Assembly (NCBI GenBank): GCA_950295325.1
Contig: OX485803.1
Location: 11,472,001-11,532,000 of the forward strand
Source of the DNA: Polytrichum commune
Taxonomy: Eukaryota > Streptophyta > Polytrichopsida > Polytrichales > Polytrichaceae
Length of the DNA: 60,000 nucleotides
Direction: 5' to 3'
The position numbers were made by a program, and so were the translations under genes. The notes under the pieces were generated by a model. That model did not search any database and had not been told where the DNA came from. It saw nothing but the letters and a program-made list of their open reading frames with translations. Of the stretch, positions 21,953 to 34,650 are shown in pieces (the first letter of the stretch is position 1; every line of letters begins with the position of its first letter).

Positions 21953-23640
21953 GGAAGCAGTGGCACATTAGTGTCACTTTGTATTTTTTGTACTTTGGAC
22001 TCGGACTCTAGTGTAAAGTCCTTGGGATCCAAAAGTTTGAGTCTTGATCAATAAAATTGTTGGATTACATAGTTTCTTTGATGTTGAACTTGTAATGGAA
22101 ATCCACCATAAAGTTATATTCAACCAAGTCAAAGGTAGGCATGCCCAGACTACGTGCATGTCTACACTGCAAACATTCTTTGTTGGCAAATAAAGAAAGA
22201 CATTACTGGAATCCAATGGATTGAATGTCATATTCGTTTGTCAACTTTGTGACATTCTTAGTTTCCACTGAGAGATAGTGTCATATTTGTGAGATTATTG
22301 TGCTCAATAAGTTGACGTTAACATAGTCAAATTGCATTAGTGAGAGATATGGACTAAATCGAACAATTATATTGGAGTGGTTTGTGTTTAGGTGTGGCTC
22401 CAAGAACTGATACCAATAAGTCACATGTTTAAAAGAGATTGTCCACTACATGCTCAAAATACGATAACCATTATGAGATCAAGTGTTGGGAGAAGGGGGC
22501 AGGCTATGTAATCATCTAATGAGCATGAGAATCTTCAGTCTGATTGTGAATAAGATGATATCCAAATGAGCTCCAAGAATTATGTGGAAAGCAACTACAA
22601 CCTCGATTTGGATTCGTTAACCATCTCGTACTAATTGAGTGATTTGTATCCTAGAAGGAGTGGGCTAGCTAGAAAAAGTAACCATTTAAGACCCATCTAA
22701 GGTAGAAATACCTAAAGTGGTGAATGACCACTACAGTAGTGGTCTACTAGACTAGGGGTACAAGGATTCTTGTGCATATCCAAAATGACTAATTAAAAAA
22801 GTGGTGGCCCGAAAAAGATGCACTGTTACATGGGATGCAATGATTGGCTGGAAAGATGTTGTTTCACACCACTTGCGATCACTTTTGGGTGCCACCAAGT
22901 TAACCGTTTTGCGTGTTTTGTATGCGGAGGAGAATATTTTGATGTTTAGATTAGAGAGACTCTATTGTACAAGTAGGGGGTTTGATTTACTTGCCTCTTT
23001 GAAAAAATGTAACTAATTACTTACAAGGAATAAAATTACGAAACAACTTGCATTCCTCATCATTTCCTCTTCTCCATCTCTCAAAAATATTGCACAAAAT
23101 GTCAAGCCACTTGTTCTAGCCGAATCAGCTTATTTTTACTGCTTTAGGTATTTCTACCTTATCTACCTGAAGTCTCATAGTACCCGGAGTGACATCTGTA
23201 ATAATGACAAGACTTAAGTCCAATGGTCAGTGTATGGCAGGCAGGTCCCAGGTGAGTAAATGATAGGGCCCTCTGTTGATTGGATCCTGCCTCCACCGTC
23301 GCACTCTTCGCACACTTTACGGACTTGCATATTTATGTTGCTCATAAGAATCATTTGGCAAGATCCGCTCTTGTCTCTAGGCTCGCATCCATACCTCCCC
23401 TGGATTTCTGGTGCTGAAAATGCGGTTTGAAATTGCACCCCCTCAAAACCATTGTCAATCATCACTTCATATGAAAAAAGTTAACATTGTGTGGCTGAAA
23501 GCAGGGCTAACTTCACTTGCAGGCCAGGAATCTGATTAATATGGGTTTTCTTGATCGGACGCTTGTATTTGGGTGGTATATGGCAACGTTCGGAGTTAAG
23601 AATGGACATAAAGAAAGGCATGTGTTACGATGAGATCATT
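21953..23640. other. Intergenic, no gene seen
   Basis: CTCTAGTGTAAAGTCC at about 22007-22022 resembles the inverted end of the GGGCC-CTT-ACACTA family and may be a fragment. Short open frames (for example minus 23214-23465) have no motif or splice support. Confidence 0.45.
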
Positions 23641-24640
23641 CAATGTCTATCTTATAATATGGACATCATTCTAAGTTCAATACACCAAATTTTGTATTTA
23701 GTGTCACTTACTATTTGGACTTACGCAACGCTATAACTATTTACTGTATATCTCATTTTTTTTTTGATCAACAAAGGTCGAATTGATTGTTTGGACATTA
23801 TAGAGCATTAACATCTTTACTTGGTAAAAACTTACGTTGATAGTAAAAAGATATAGCATTCTGTAACTTTAAATAGTAATTGATACTAAATAGTCTAGTA
23901 AACATAGTTGGGCGGCTGTATCTAATCCATCATGTAAAAATAAGAGAATTTTCACTTTGACTATGTTACAACTTTTGATTGCATCTCACCTCTGATACTG
24001 AGACTTGAAATGTGGTGTTGGAAATGGCCACCACTCACAATGAAAAGGTCACGTATCTTAGTAAGACACATAGAGACACCAGACAGATGAAGCCTTCTCA
24101 AGTTGCAATTTGTGGCCCTTTACAATCTGTGTAATCACTTGCAGCCTTCATCGATGCGATATAAGGCTGACATGCACTACATCCTGATCTATTAGGGTAA
24201 TACTGGGGGAGGTGTTATAGTGTCCCTCGCGGCTTAAGATTTGTAAGTGATTCTCATGGAATGTCTCGGGGGATTTTTGAGCATCATCGGTTGAGATCGT
24301 AATGTTTCCAAGACGTTAATTAAGCAGCTGATGAGTTGTGTTCAGCTGCCCTCACATCAGATTCGGTTTGAGGCACTGGAATTTCGACATTCGGAGGTTT
24401 TATTCTCGAATCTACTACGGGACCCATGAGCACAACTCGCTCATTAGCTGAGTAATGTTATGATATTGACATCTTTTGGTTTTCTTTACTAACGCAAGGT
24501 ATATTCTTTAAGAAGCTCTAAACTGATTGGCAGGTTTCCTAAAGTCTTGAACTTTAACCAGTTATTTCTCAAACTCAACTGGTTCATCTGTAACTAGCAC
24601 TCAGTTCCGCCCATTTATTGTGCTCATCATGCTCACTGTT
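23641..24640. repeat. Degenerate second copy of the 5.94-7.2 kb repeat
   Basis: It follows the same order as 6300-7160: the MITE, then a TTTCTTTACTAACGCAAGGT-type segment (compare 6612-6640), then one diverged 76-bp unit (24530-24600), then AGTTCCGCCCATTTATTGTG near 24605 (compare 7155-7178). Left end not located. Confidence 0.6.
23697..23890. mobile_element. Short MITE (copy 2), TA duplication
   Basis: TIRs of about 45 bp: left TTTAGTGTCACTTACTATTT, right the inverse of TTTAGTATCAATTACTATTT. TA directly flanks both ends (23695-23696, 23891-23892), as in Stowaway/mariner MITEs. Homologous to 6316-6505. Confidence 0.8.
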
Positions 24641-25390
24641 TGTACTTGAAATCCTTGTTTACCTACATGTGCATTATGGATTTTAGAATAAAAATTTGGA
24701 CTTTCTGAGGAGGAGAGATTCTGCAAGTGTACAATGTAACATAAGAGAAGGTAAACTCAGGGTGGACAATCTTGAAGTTGAAAATGCAGAGACTCACACA
24801 ACAGGAAGTTGGCAGAAGATGTGCAACTATGTTATAAATGTTAAAGAGCAGATATTTTTCTTGGAAAGTTATATATATGGCTGTTTACCTCACTTGGGTT
24901 CCTTGCAGAAACAATTATTTCATGTAGGCGAGGTACACCAATTATTTCAAATAGTGTGTACTGCATTGATTTCAGAGCATCTTCATTTTTGAAATGTATG
25001 CTTGCCCCATTGATTTTCTCATATCCAAAATAATACGTATCGTGAAGTAATATTGTGATGTCATAGATTTCTTGACTAAGATTCTTTCCTATTAGAAGCA
25101 AGCAATTAGTGGGTAAAAGGGAGTTTCCACTTCATGCATGTGAGTGACGAGTCGATAACGATGCTAACTATGTCAAGTGACAAGTGGGTGAACTATTTGA
25201 TCCAATATCTTAATGCCAAGCAGTTCTCAATTTGAATTGTGGTTCACCCTACTTACTTGTGCTTGTTATTGAGATCATGCCACTGCAAGCATATGAATCA
25301 TGAGGTACTTGAGAAATTGATCTACGTCACTGGAAAAAACTGCAAATTTACCACACAGATAGATTTGCATATTTTTTCAAGTGACGCATG
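24641..25390. other. Intergenic, no gene seen
   Basis: An open frame at 24696-24992 (98 aa) has no recognisable domain and no splice context. Left as non-coding. Confidence 0.4.
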
Positions 25391-25391
25391 A

Positions 25392-26474
25392 GGGTTTCCT
25401 CTATGGACCATGAAGTTGGACCAGGGCTCTGCAAGGCAGCTGATTGGCTGCTGAAGTTGTCTCGGGACAACTTCGGTTTACACTAAGGAAAAAATGTCAG
25501 AGGAATCATGAAGGTCGAGGTCCCCAAAATATAATTTTTAAGGCCTAATAAATGCACTGACATGGTCCAACGGGTTTTGCGGTGAGAGAGGCAAGAGAGG
25601 TGGTCTGCTAGGAAAAGGCAAGGGCCCTAGCAAAGAAATGCCATTTTAATAAATTTTAAAAAGACCTACCCTCTAATATGCCTTAATCATATCATAGCCC
25701 ATTAGATATACTATTACCACCTTGCCCTACCCCTTAAACCGGCTCCCACGTGTTTCACCAAACAATGTGGGACATCTAAAACTCAAGAATATGAGTGCAG
25801 AGTTTGTTTTTGCTCTACCAACTGTAATGTTTGGAATTTTGGAGCTTGTAATATACGGTTGGAAAGGTCTTGAAAATACCTTTCCAACGGTATATTATAT
25901 GCCTCAAAATGACTAAAATTACAGTTGAAAAACGGAAAAATTGTAGTCGTTTAGTGACTGTAGATCAGGGTGGTCAAAAGAACTGCAATGGGAAATCTTC
26001 CAACACTAATTATCAAAGAATTGAACTTTAGTGTTGATCAAGGTAGGGTGATAACAACATTAGATATAATCAAACACTAAATATCCTATTTAGTGTAGTG
26101 ACAACACAAGGTACATTTCACATGTACAAATTAAATTGCTCAATTTTTTTTGTAAAAATTGTTATGAGAAGATTTGCAACCCACATCTTCGACACATTTA
26201 ACAAGAAGTGAAGACAAGTGAAGCCCAAGAGAAGACAAGAGAATGGTCAAACTTGAATTTTTTCAAAATTGCCCTTTTTGGCATGTATTAAAAAAGTCAG
26301 CACCTTCACTTTTTTTGTGCATAGTCATTCTTCTTGGTCCACATTTGGTTTACACCTAGTGAGGGGCCCAAGGCTCTTAGAACTCATTTTTTATGAAGTC
26401 GGACCAGGGAAGTCGGACCATTGACAAAGGCCATCTTCCATGGTCCGACTTCATGGTATAGTGTAAAGCGGCCC
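25392..26474. mobile_element. Non-autonomous TIR element, 1.08 kb, relative of 10.1-15.5 kb
   Basis: The left AGGGTTTCCTCTATGGACCA and the right end (inverse of AGGGCCGCTTTACACTATAC, continuing CATGAAGTC) form the TIRs. About 25392-25640 and 26230-26474 align with 10093-10340 and 10380-10600 plus 15490-15548. Middle content includes a 49-bp palindrome (25849-25897). No ORF of note. Flanks TGA/TCA do not form a clean duplication. Confidence 0.78.
25849..25897. repeat. Palindrome module, copy 1
   Basis: TAATATACGGTTGGAAAGGT and its inverse separated by about 9 bases (CTTGAAAAT). The same module recurs at 47168-47216 in an unrelated MITE. Confidence 0.88.
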
Positions 26475-27125
26475 TCATATGCTGGTAGTGTGTCCACAGG
26501 GGGACTGTTTACTGGCAACTGCAGGTGCGTACGTAGACAGGTGAAGTTCAGATCCAGGATAGAAGAGTAAGGTATCCAGGTAGAAGTTATGATCCCAGGG
26601 TTGTGAATTTACTGCTCCTGTGTCCTGCCCTTCATCGTATGATGACCATGCCCTCTTTGATGTCGAGTACATGCATAATCCCATCCTTCTTCAGGTCGTA
26701 TTCAATTGTGCTAATAAACCATCTGATCGATGCTCCCAGATGACACTGGGTGCGACCAATTCCCAGAAATCATGCAAGCAATCAGTTATCATTGAAAAAA
26801 AGCTGTGACATGACCTAACTCCTAGTAAGAAAGAGGTATAAGGGTGTAACTATGCCTTACGTTAGCTTGCTTTCCAAACCTGCTCAAGTCCAGCAAATTA
26901 AAATTGAGCAATGAATGTCAGTAGGAGAACTGTCCACACTTGTTTGAACTGGGTCAGTTGTAAATTATCAGTGCTTGAAAGTTGGTAGAGAGGCTCCTAC
27001 ACGTGATTCCTTTAAGGTCACCTTTCACTCACTTAGAACAGATGTGCACCTAATTCTTCATGTCCATTGTGTAAGGGGCCCACACTGATTTCCATTGCAG
27101 TTTGCCTAGGAAAAAGCGTGGAAAG
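26475..27125. other. Intergenic, no gene seen
   Basis: No gene, array or TIR recognised. Confidence 0.45.
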
Positions 27126-28380
27126 TTTGTTTGGCTGTTTGGGCGGATGTTAAACCTCACCTTACGAACTTTCAGGGGAGGTGGATAGGGGTCGGGGCCC
27201 ACGATCCGGCACCTCTAGGCAGGCCCCACAAAACAATTTTTTTAAAACAAAATTTTGACCGAAAACTTCTACCCGCTCCGTCGGACCTCAAAAAATAAAA
27301 TTGCCCTTGTATTCTTGAAGGCCGCTTGTCCATATAATCCATATTGAGTGCACTTCATCTCCAGGGTCCAAAATCTTTTATATATATATATTCACTTCCA
27401 TTGAGTAAGTAAGCAATTGATTGAGATTTCATTTTCAAAGTGAAACCGTCAATGAAGAATGTAATTAACTTGGAAGTCAGAAACATTGAAAAAACCCTCA
27501 TTAGCATTGAGGGTATAGTTTTTGTGACTTACCATTGAAAGGGTCTTTGTCATTCTAATTGAACTAAAATGAGTGTCTTATTTTAAGTATGTTTATTATA
27601 TAATAGTTTAGTTTATACCTTCTACTTTCACAAAGTATTCATACACATTCAAACTAATTAAGTGTGATTAAATGTAATTAAGTGTAAATAAGCATATTAG
27701 AAGGGAATTGAGCACAAGGCCTAGGTTTCTACAAGTGTGATTAAGCACATCATTCCTCATATCAAAATTAAATCATGAAAGTGTATTTTATAATTAATTA
27801 GGCTTAATTAGAATTAAATAGACTTAATTACTTTCAATGACACTTTATCAGTTTGAATGTGTATAAATACTTGTGGAAATAGAAGGCATCAACTAAAATA
27901 TTATAAAATAAACATACTAAAAATATAACACTAATTTTAGTTCCAAAGTAGTATGACAAAGACTCTTTCAATGGAAAGTCACAACAATTATAACCTTAGT
28001 GCCAATGAGGGTTTTGTAATGCTTTTAACTTCTGAGTTGATTACATGCTTTTTAACATTTTCACTTTGAAAATGAAATCCCAATCAATTGTTTATTTACT
28101 CAATGGAAGTGAACATATATATTGGATTTTAGACCTTGAAGATGAAAATGCGCTCAATATGGGTTATATGGACAAGCGGCCTTCAAGAATGCAAGGGCAA
28201 TTTTATTTTTTGAAGTCGGGCGAAGCGAGCAACAATTTTTGGTCGGGATCTAAAAAAATTTAGATTTATTTTGTAGGGGTTGCTCGAAGGTGTTGGATCA
28301 TGGGCCCTGGCCCCTATCCACCTCCCCTGAAAGTTCATAGGGGGAGGGTTTAGCATTATGCCTGGCTGGTTGTTTGAACA
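27126..28380. mobile_element. Large foldback element, 1.25 kb near-complete palindrome
   Basis: Almost the whole left half (27126-27690) is repeated in inverse orientation in the right half (27830-28380). Matching blocks include GAACTTTCAGGGGAGG, AAAATTGCCCTTG, CATTGAGTAAGTAAGCAATT, TTTCATTTTCAAAGTGAAA and the CACATTCAAACT region, so arms reach about 550 bp around a loop of about 100-150 bp. The outer arms match the smaller foldback at 7270-7880. No transposase. A transcript through it would fold into long double-stranded RNA. Confidence 0.88.
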
Positions 28381-30599
28381 AAGAGTACAAAAAGGTAAGA
28401 AAAGAAGTGAAGAATGATGGTTGACCAACCGTCTACCTAGTCAACTCTCCTTTACAAACACCAGAAGCTAAAAATGTAAATGAAAACAGTAGGTATTCCA
28501 AGAACCAGGCTCCAGCTACGTCTTGAATTTATCTCAATTATATGTGAAATGACTTGGTTGGTAATACTTGGTGCATGATATTGCACTTGTAGATATGATG
28601 AATGCAATTTACACAGACAGGGTTGCAATTAATAAAGCATCACCTGGCTACTGCTCTGGATTTGTTACTAATTTTAGAGAATCAGTTATTACACAGCACC
28701 AGATCTGATATGCAGGATATATTTAGTTTCCTTCAAATTTTGGCAAAATATGGGGCTAACATTGCAATACGCAGCAGCAATCCAGAATGCTATGTAGCCC
28801 GCAGGAGCTTATTAATCATACACACTTCAAAATAATCATAATGCACAATTTTGATTAACTGCTCATGCCACTTGGAAGCGAAGACATTTGACAACTGGAA
28901 GACTGCAGTTGAATGCTGACTGTTATTGTATGAAAGGCCTCATCATTGTCAGCGTTGCACTGCAAGTTTGTGAGTGGTAAGACATTGGATTCAATATCCT
29001 CAAAGCTGTGCACTTGGCAGAAGAAACAGGCGATGCTCAATATAAAGAGTCTAGGGCCTTATTAGTAATCGTGGTAAGTACAGGTGCAATGAAATGATCC
29101 TCAGTTGATGTGTGCGGTTACCTATCTATCTGCCAGCTGGCGTCAGTACGTAAAGGCATATTATATCCTGCAAGTGTAGAAGTCGTGCAATTCAAATTCT
29201 GCACTTATTATGCAAAACCTTAATCAGTAAGTAGAGGTTATGTAAGTGGAGGTTATGTAAGTGGAGTGTTGACACGTGATTGAAGCCACCGAGGTATTGA
29301 TTGATAATAAGCTGGAACGTAGGTGCACAAAATCCAAGTGGATGCTTCTGATGCAATGTCAAGCTATATCAAGATGGCAAAAGTCATGCTGCAGAAGAGA
29401 AAGCTAGCAGCTGATGCCAACCTAACTTAGTCAGGCTAGTGTTGTTCGAGACTTTCCAGTTGCAGCTCAGTTATGTGAAGTAAGTGGTGTGAGCTAGCTC
29501 CTCGGAGTTTGGTGATCCTGCAGTTTGGCACGTGGCTTCTATACCTGCCTTCGGTGCGCTGACAGAAGAATATGCACTCTGCATGACCTGGACATGGCCG
29601 GAGTCCATAAATATGGCAAAGGCTCTTTCAAGGTTTCAGTGTGGTAAGGTCGACGACACGAGTTTGGCCAGTCGTCATCATCACGAACAAGACTCGCCAG
29701 TTGCAACAGTAGTGCTACTGCAATGTGTCGACGCCGCTCGAGTTATGGGTGTGTCGGTTAACCTCGACTGATGCAGTAGTCGAGCCAATTCGAGAGCGGC
29801 CACATCAAGGTGAGAATATGGGCATGAGAAACTGGCCGGCGAGGAAACAGCAAGAATAAGCTGATGAAGATTATAGAGAGAGATATGTGCTCGGAGGAAC
29901 CTGTACATGTACTAGGGCATGCATCATGCCTTGCAAGAATTGAAGGCACAAGGTGAAGTTTCCGGTGTCAGTCTGCAGGGTACACCTGAAATCTGACACC
30001 GACTCTGAGCTGATTAATTCATCACCCCTCCCCGAACATTGCACATTCTGTGACCGCCTGCATCGCTAGAGGTGGGACAAATTGCTGCTCACCATCCTGA
30101 CACATAGACTACGGTCATGTTACCATAGGCTGTAATTTAGCTGACCAGGCCTTGCACATCGCCATAAGACAAACTCCATCTCAAGTTATAGGCAATCTTC
30201 GGCTACAGTCTAGGAGTTCATCAGCTTAGCTGCCAGCCAGCAAGTGCATGACCACATTCTTGTCTCATTCTTGTAATCAGTTGCACATAGGGTGGACGCA
30301 CTTACATCAGCAAGTTAGACAAGGAGTAGTCCTACCTAGCTGCCCGGTACCTCTCAAGAGGAGGTAGCTCTTCGAGGGAGTACTTACTAGGCGAACTTGA
30401 TGATGCATGGGTTGCAGCATAGCACCTCCCCAACAATAAGCCTCCCCTTCCATATCATTCTGACAGTGGGTTGAGCTGGTGCACGCGCAGAGCTTCGTTT
30501 TCCTAGTCAGTAGCTACCCTGCTCTTGGTGGAAAGTCGAGGTTGAGTGTGATCAAAAGTTTGGAGTTACTGAGAAAAAGATTTGACGACACCTGCACCG
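28381..30599. other. Upstream region of the hydroxylase gene, no other gene seen
   Basis: Open frames here are short and lack motifs. The last 200 bp before the ATG at 30600 are more GC-rich, as expected for a promoter and 5' leader. No clear TATA box could be assigned. Confidence 0.5.
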
Positions 30600-33500
30600 A
30601 TGAGCTCCGTGCCCCTGATGGCCAGCTTCGCAGAGCAGCAACCGCTGTCGACGTTGCAACCCCGCCTGCAGCAGGCTTCGGAAGCGAACAGTACTACTTC
30701 TGCAGCCGTGGAGTCGGACAGGAAGGGGTTGGAGGATGAGAAAGAGGTCCTCATCACCTTCACTGCAGCGGAGATTAGCAAGCACAACGGCGAGAAGGAT
30801 GCCTGGATTGTGGTGGACGGCGTTGTATATGACGTCACCGAATTTCTGGGGACGCATCCTGGCGGCGTCGAGGTGAATCAGATTTAAAGGAAAAGAAAGG
30901 AAACATGTAACATGCATATTGCAGGAGCATTCATCGAGTGTAGAAAATATGTGTTTCTGCAACTGTATGTGATAATATGGATTGTTGACTACGTCATTGA
31001 TGATTCTTAATTTGTATCTCCTGATGCAGCTCATCATGGAGCATTTGAGTAACGCTAAGGATGTTGGGAAGCTGATGAGAGGGGAGCAAGCTGACTTGCC
31101 GGATTCGCATCCCCACAGCAAATATGCATTCCGCATGCTGCAGCAGTTCCGCATTGGATATGTCAGTGATTACCGAAGGTATATATGTCTAGCTCAGGTT
31201 TCCTCGCTATCAAACTTCAACCCTGCTGCCATTACTACTGAACCTTCCAGATACATCATCACTACCTTGACCTTCAAAGGTCTCAGAAAGGGTGAAGAGA
31301 AGTTGATAGTCTACATCTTCAACTACCTTTGAGCTGTGCAAAATCTCAACCTCCTTGAGCTCCACAAGTGATAACTAAAAGTGGCTATGTCGGTGTGGCT
31401 GCAGTGGTAAGGTGCATGAAGTAGAGTCCACCAGCCGGAGCAACATAGACCAATATGGCGTGGACTTGGGAAAACCGCTTGTGTTCCAGGTAATGCATCA
31501 CGCAGTATTGATCTCTAAACATCAGTAGATCACAACTCCTCATATTATTCTGATTCGGCCTCGATGATCATCGATCGATTGATGGAATTATGACTATTTT
31601 ACAGGTGGGTAAATTGGGCTCTAGATATGACAAGTGGGTACATGACCCAGTAGTGCAAAAGGAGCCCCCACGGTTCTTCGAAAGCGACATAGCCGAGGTA
31701 AATACATGTCTCTTACCACTTCCCAGTGAGTACTCAGGCTGCCAGTGGCAGAAATTATGGATACGTTTGTCTAATAGGGGAAGAAGGCTAGGACCTTTGC
31801 AGCCCATTGTATTATTGTCACAGTTTGGAGGTTATAGGTGTACTGTGGTGATGTATCCTGGTGATGTCTGTGCACTGAGTCAAGCCATAATTTTGTGAAT
31901 ATCGTCTGCAGTTCTTCACGCAGACAGCATGGTGGGTGATACCGGTGGTTTGGGTGCCGCTGGTAATTCAGCTGGCCGTCATGGCCTACAGACATGGCTT
32001 GTGGTTGACAGCAGCCCCCTTCGCCATGGGCGTCGGAGCCTTCATTTGGACATTCATCGAATACTTGCTGCACCGCTTCATCTTCCACATGCAAGCCTCA
32101 AGTTACTGGTGAGTACTAAATTCCATAACAACCACCTTTTCTAGCAAAGAATCCCTGTTAATTCCATGGCAAAGAATAGCGTACCAGAAGATTGACATCA
32201 AGCAGCAGGTTACAGGATCGTTTTAATGTGTTCCTGTTACAATTTAATCATTTTTAATACTTACGTTCGGACAAACAACGTACGAAAAGCTTGAATGCAT
32301 GGCGTACAGAAAGGCTTAAGTCAGTTCATCAACCTGGCTTGGTGATACAAATTGTTTGTTTTGTTACATGTGGCAGGACATGCACACTCCACTATTTCCT
32401 TCACGGGTTCCACCATAAGCATCCCATGGATGGCACTCGCCTTGTATTCCCCCCTGCCATCACGGCCCTCATCGTTGCCATCGTAAGACATCTCCTCAGT
32501 CCTCACAACCTTACCACCTGCAGCTCCTCATGTTAAGTAACTGCATGTCAAGTGGATGATAACCATGAGTGTATTTTCTACTTATTTCTATATATGGCCA
32601 GGGTTGGCACTCTATTTTCTCAGCATATTATGCACATTTCAAGGCACATATTCGAATTTCTGTTTAGTGAATTGCCCACACATTTGTTGTGGTTGAACGA
32701 ACTAGAAGGGCTACTCTACACTATGGGCAAGGGCCGTGACCATGAAGTTGTCAGGACCCTAAAAGTTTACTTGAAGGCCGAACAGTGCATCCAGTGGATT
32801 TTCTGTGGTCACAGGCCTTCACGTGACTGCACTCTCAACCCAATAGTATTTCATTATCATCCTATCAAATAGGTAGTGTGGTTTTTTTCACTTGAATGGG
32901 TCCTTCTACACAATAAGTTAATATTATAAATCAAGGGTTTTGAGATTTTGAAGTGTTACGGTCTCCCAGTTTTTGTGTTAGACCGATTTTTTAAAGTTTA
33001 ATTTGACACAAAATCCAGTAGATCATGAAGCATAATCCATTGCTTGCCATGTAGGCATCCATGTAGGTATTTCATTCCATTCAACTTTCCTTGGTACGTT
33101 AGGCCCTTAGTGGTGATAACTGCCTACATGTCTACAATCGACCTAATGTCTTGTCTGCTTGAACTCGTGTTGTGTAGATATGGGTGGTGACGGAGCCATT
33201 AGTAAACATTGTTGGAAGACCGTTGAAGCTAAGCTTATTCAGCGGCGGCCTTCTTATGTATGTTGCATATGATCTCACACACTATTTCCTCCACTTTGGC
33301 ACGGCTTTCAGCGAAGCATCCCGCGATTTGAAGGTAATGTATAACCCTCTCCCACAAAGCCTGCTTTTGATGCTATCCTTGGCCTATATTGCAAACATAC
33401 ATCTCACAAAAGTCCGACTCGTCCAGAATGTAGTGTAGTTCAAGAACTTGCATCCAGATATTTGCCTTCCAAAGCCCGGAACACAAAACAATATCTTCAT

Positions 33501-34650
33501 TCATAGTTGATAGCTCAGGATATTCATAGCGATACATTGGCTTTCCTTTTTGAATTTGTAGATGTTCATGTAATTCATCACAAACCTCTAGATCCATATG
33601 TCAACACTGTTTTCACATTGATTCAATCACATCAAACTACAAACATTGGATCAATGTCTAATGAACATGGGGTTCGCAAATTTCATCTCTTTGTTCTATA
33701 ATTTACAGTTCCAAGATCTATATTTGTTGAATGTGAGATGAAACAAATGTGGAATCAGCATTGAAACATGTTAAACAATAAAAGGTATCATGTAACAATA
33801 CAGACTCAACGTTGGTGACTCATCACTTAATAGTTGATAGGTCAGGAAACTCATAGCGAGTCATTGGCTCTACTTTGACATGTGTAGATGTTTATATCAT
33901 TCATTACAAACCTCTAGATCCATATGTGAACATTGTTTTCACATCGATTCAATCAAGTCAAACTACAATATTGGATCAATATCTACCAAATGTAGGGTTG
34001 CATATTTCATCTTATAGTTCTATAATTTACAGTTGCAAGATCTAAGAATGTTGAAATGTGAGATGAATCAAATGTCGTGACATGCTAAACATGCTAAACC
34101 CTACGGGTATAAGACGACACTAACTCAACAGAACTTTACTCATCATTTGCATAGTTGATAGCTCAGGAAACTCATCGTGAGTCCTTGGCTTACTTTTACA
34201 TATGGAGATATTTATGTAATTCATCACAAACCTTTGGATCCATATGTCAACAATGTTTTCACATCAAACTACAACATTGAATCGATATCTGCCCAACATA
34301 GGTTTGCAAGTTTCATCTTATAGTTCTATAATTTACAGTTGCAAGATCTAAGAATGTTGAAGTGTGAGATGAATCAGATGCTGGATGAGCACTGTAAACA
34401 ATTTAAACCCTAAAGGGTATGTATAATGTAATGACACTGACTCAAGATCAAATACTGGCCACTTGGATTTTGACATGTTGTTAGCTTGTGCAGTTGATGA
34501 TTTGACTGCCATGATCCATGTGTGCAGAGGTTCCATTTGAATCATCACTTCAAGGACCAAACCAACTCGTATGGGGTGACCACCAGCTTCTGGGACGGTG
34601 TCTTTGGCACCCTCCCTCCCCATGCAACCCAGCTGCTATGGAGACAGTAA
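30600..34650 (+). CDS. Cytochrome b5-fused fatty acid 2-hydroxylase, 8 exons
   Basis: The enzyme adds a 2-hydroxyl to the N-acyl chain of sphingolipids in the ER membrane, using electrons from cytochrome b5. Exons: 30600-30872, 31030-31178, 31435-31489, 31605-31697, 31912-32108, 32377-32482, 33178-33333, 34528-34650; all introns GT-AG and phases agree, giving 383 aa (human FA2H and yeast Scs7 are of similar size). Residues about 28-140 are the b5 domain (EFLGTHPGGVE and DSHPHSKYAFRML carry the two haem histidines). The hydroxylase follows with the di-iron histidine boxes EYLLHRFIFHMQ, LHGFHHKHPMD, YDLTHYFLHFG and RFHLNHHF. HKHPMDGTRLVFPP is plant-like. Two or more membrane segments surround the boxes. 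ATG chosen as the first Met in frame (MSSVPLMASF). Intron 6 holds a MITE, intron 7 a tandem array. Known Arabidopsis FAH1/2 lack the b5 domain. Confidence 0.93.
32708..33110. mobile_element. MITE in intron 6 of the hydroxylase gene, right end lost
   Basis: Begins GGGCTACTCTACACTATGGG and aligns along its length with the MITE at 50223-50616 (shared CACAATAAGTT, GAGATTTTGAAGTGT, GGTCTCCC, TTGACACAAAATCC/GACGCAAAATCC, CTTTCCTTGGT). The right TIR is not recognisable after TAGGCCC at about 33100-33106. Confidence 0.8.
33480..34460. repeat. Intronic tandem repeat, about 325 bp x 3
   Basis: TAGTTGATAGCTCAGGA-like phrases recur at 33504, 33831 and 34152 (periods 327 and 321), each followed in the same order by CAAACCTCTAGATCCATATG, GTTTTCACAT and TTCTATAATTTACAGTT. 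Lies wholly in intron 7 of the hydroxylase gene. Confidence 0.93.

Noticed and set aside
22397-22420. Possible primer binding site on minus (TGGTATCAG followed by TTC)
   Set aside because: Only 9 of 12 bases fit and no gag or LTR is near.
24696-24992. 98-aa open frame on plus
   Set aside because: No domain, no splice or promoter context, AT-rich codons, and it lies beside decayed repeats.
28602-29771. Upstream open frames before the hydroxylase gene as extra exons
   Set aside because: No acceptor/donor pair joins them in phase to the ATG exon, and the b5 domain is complete without them.
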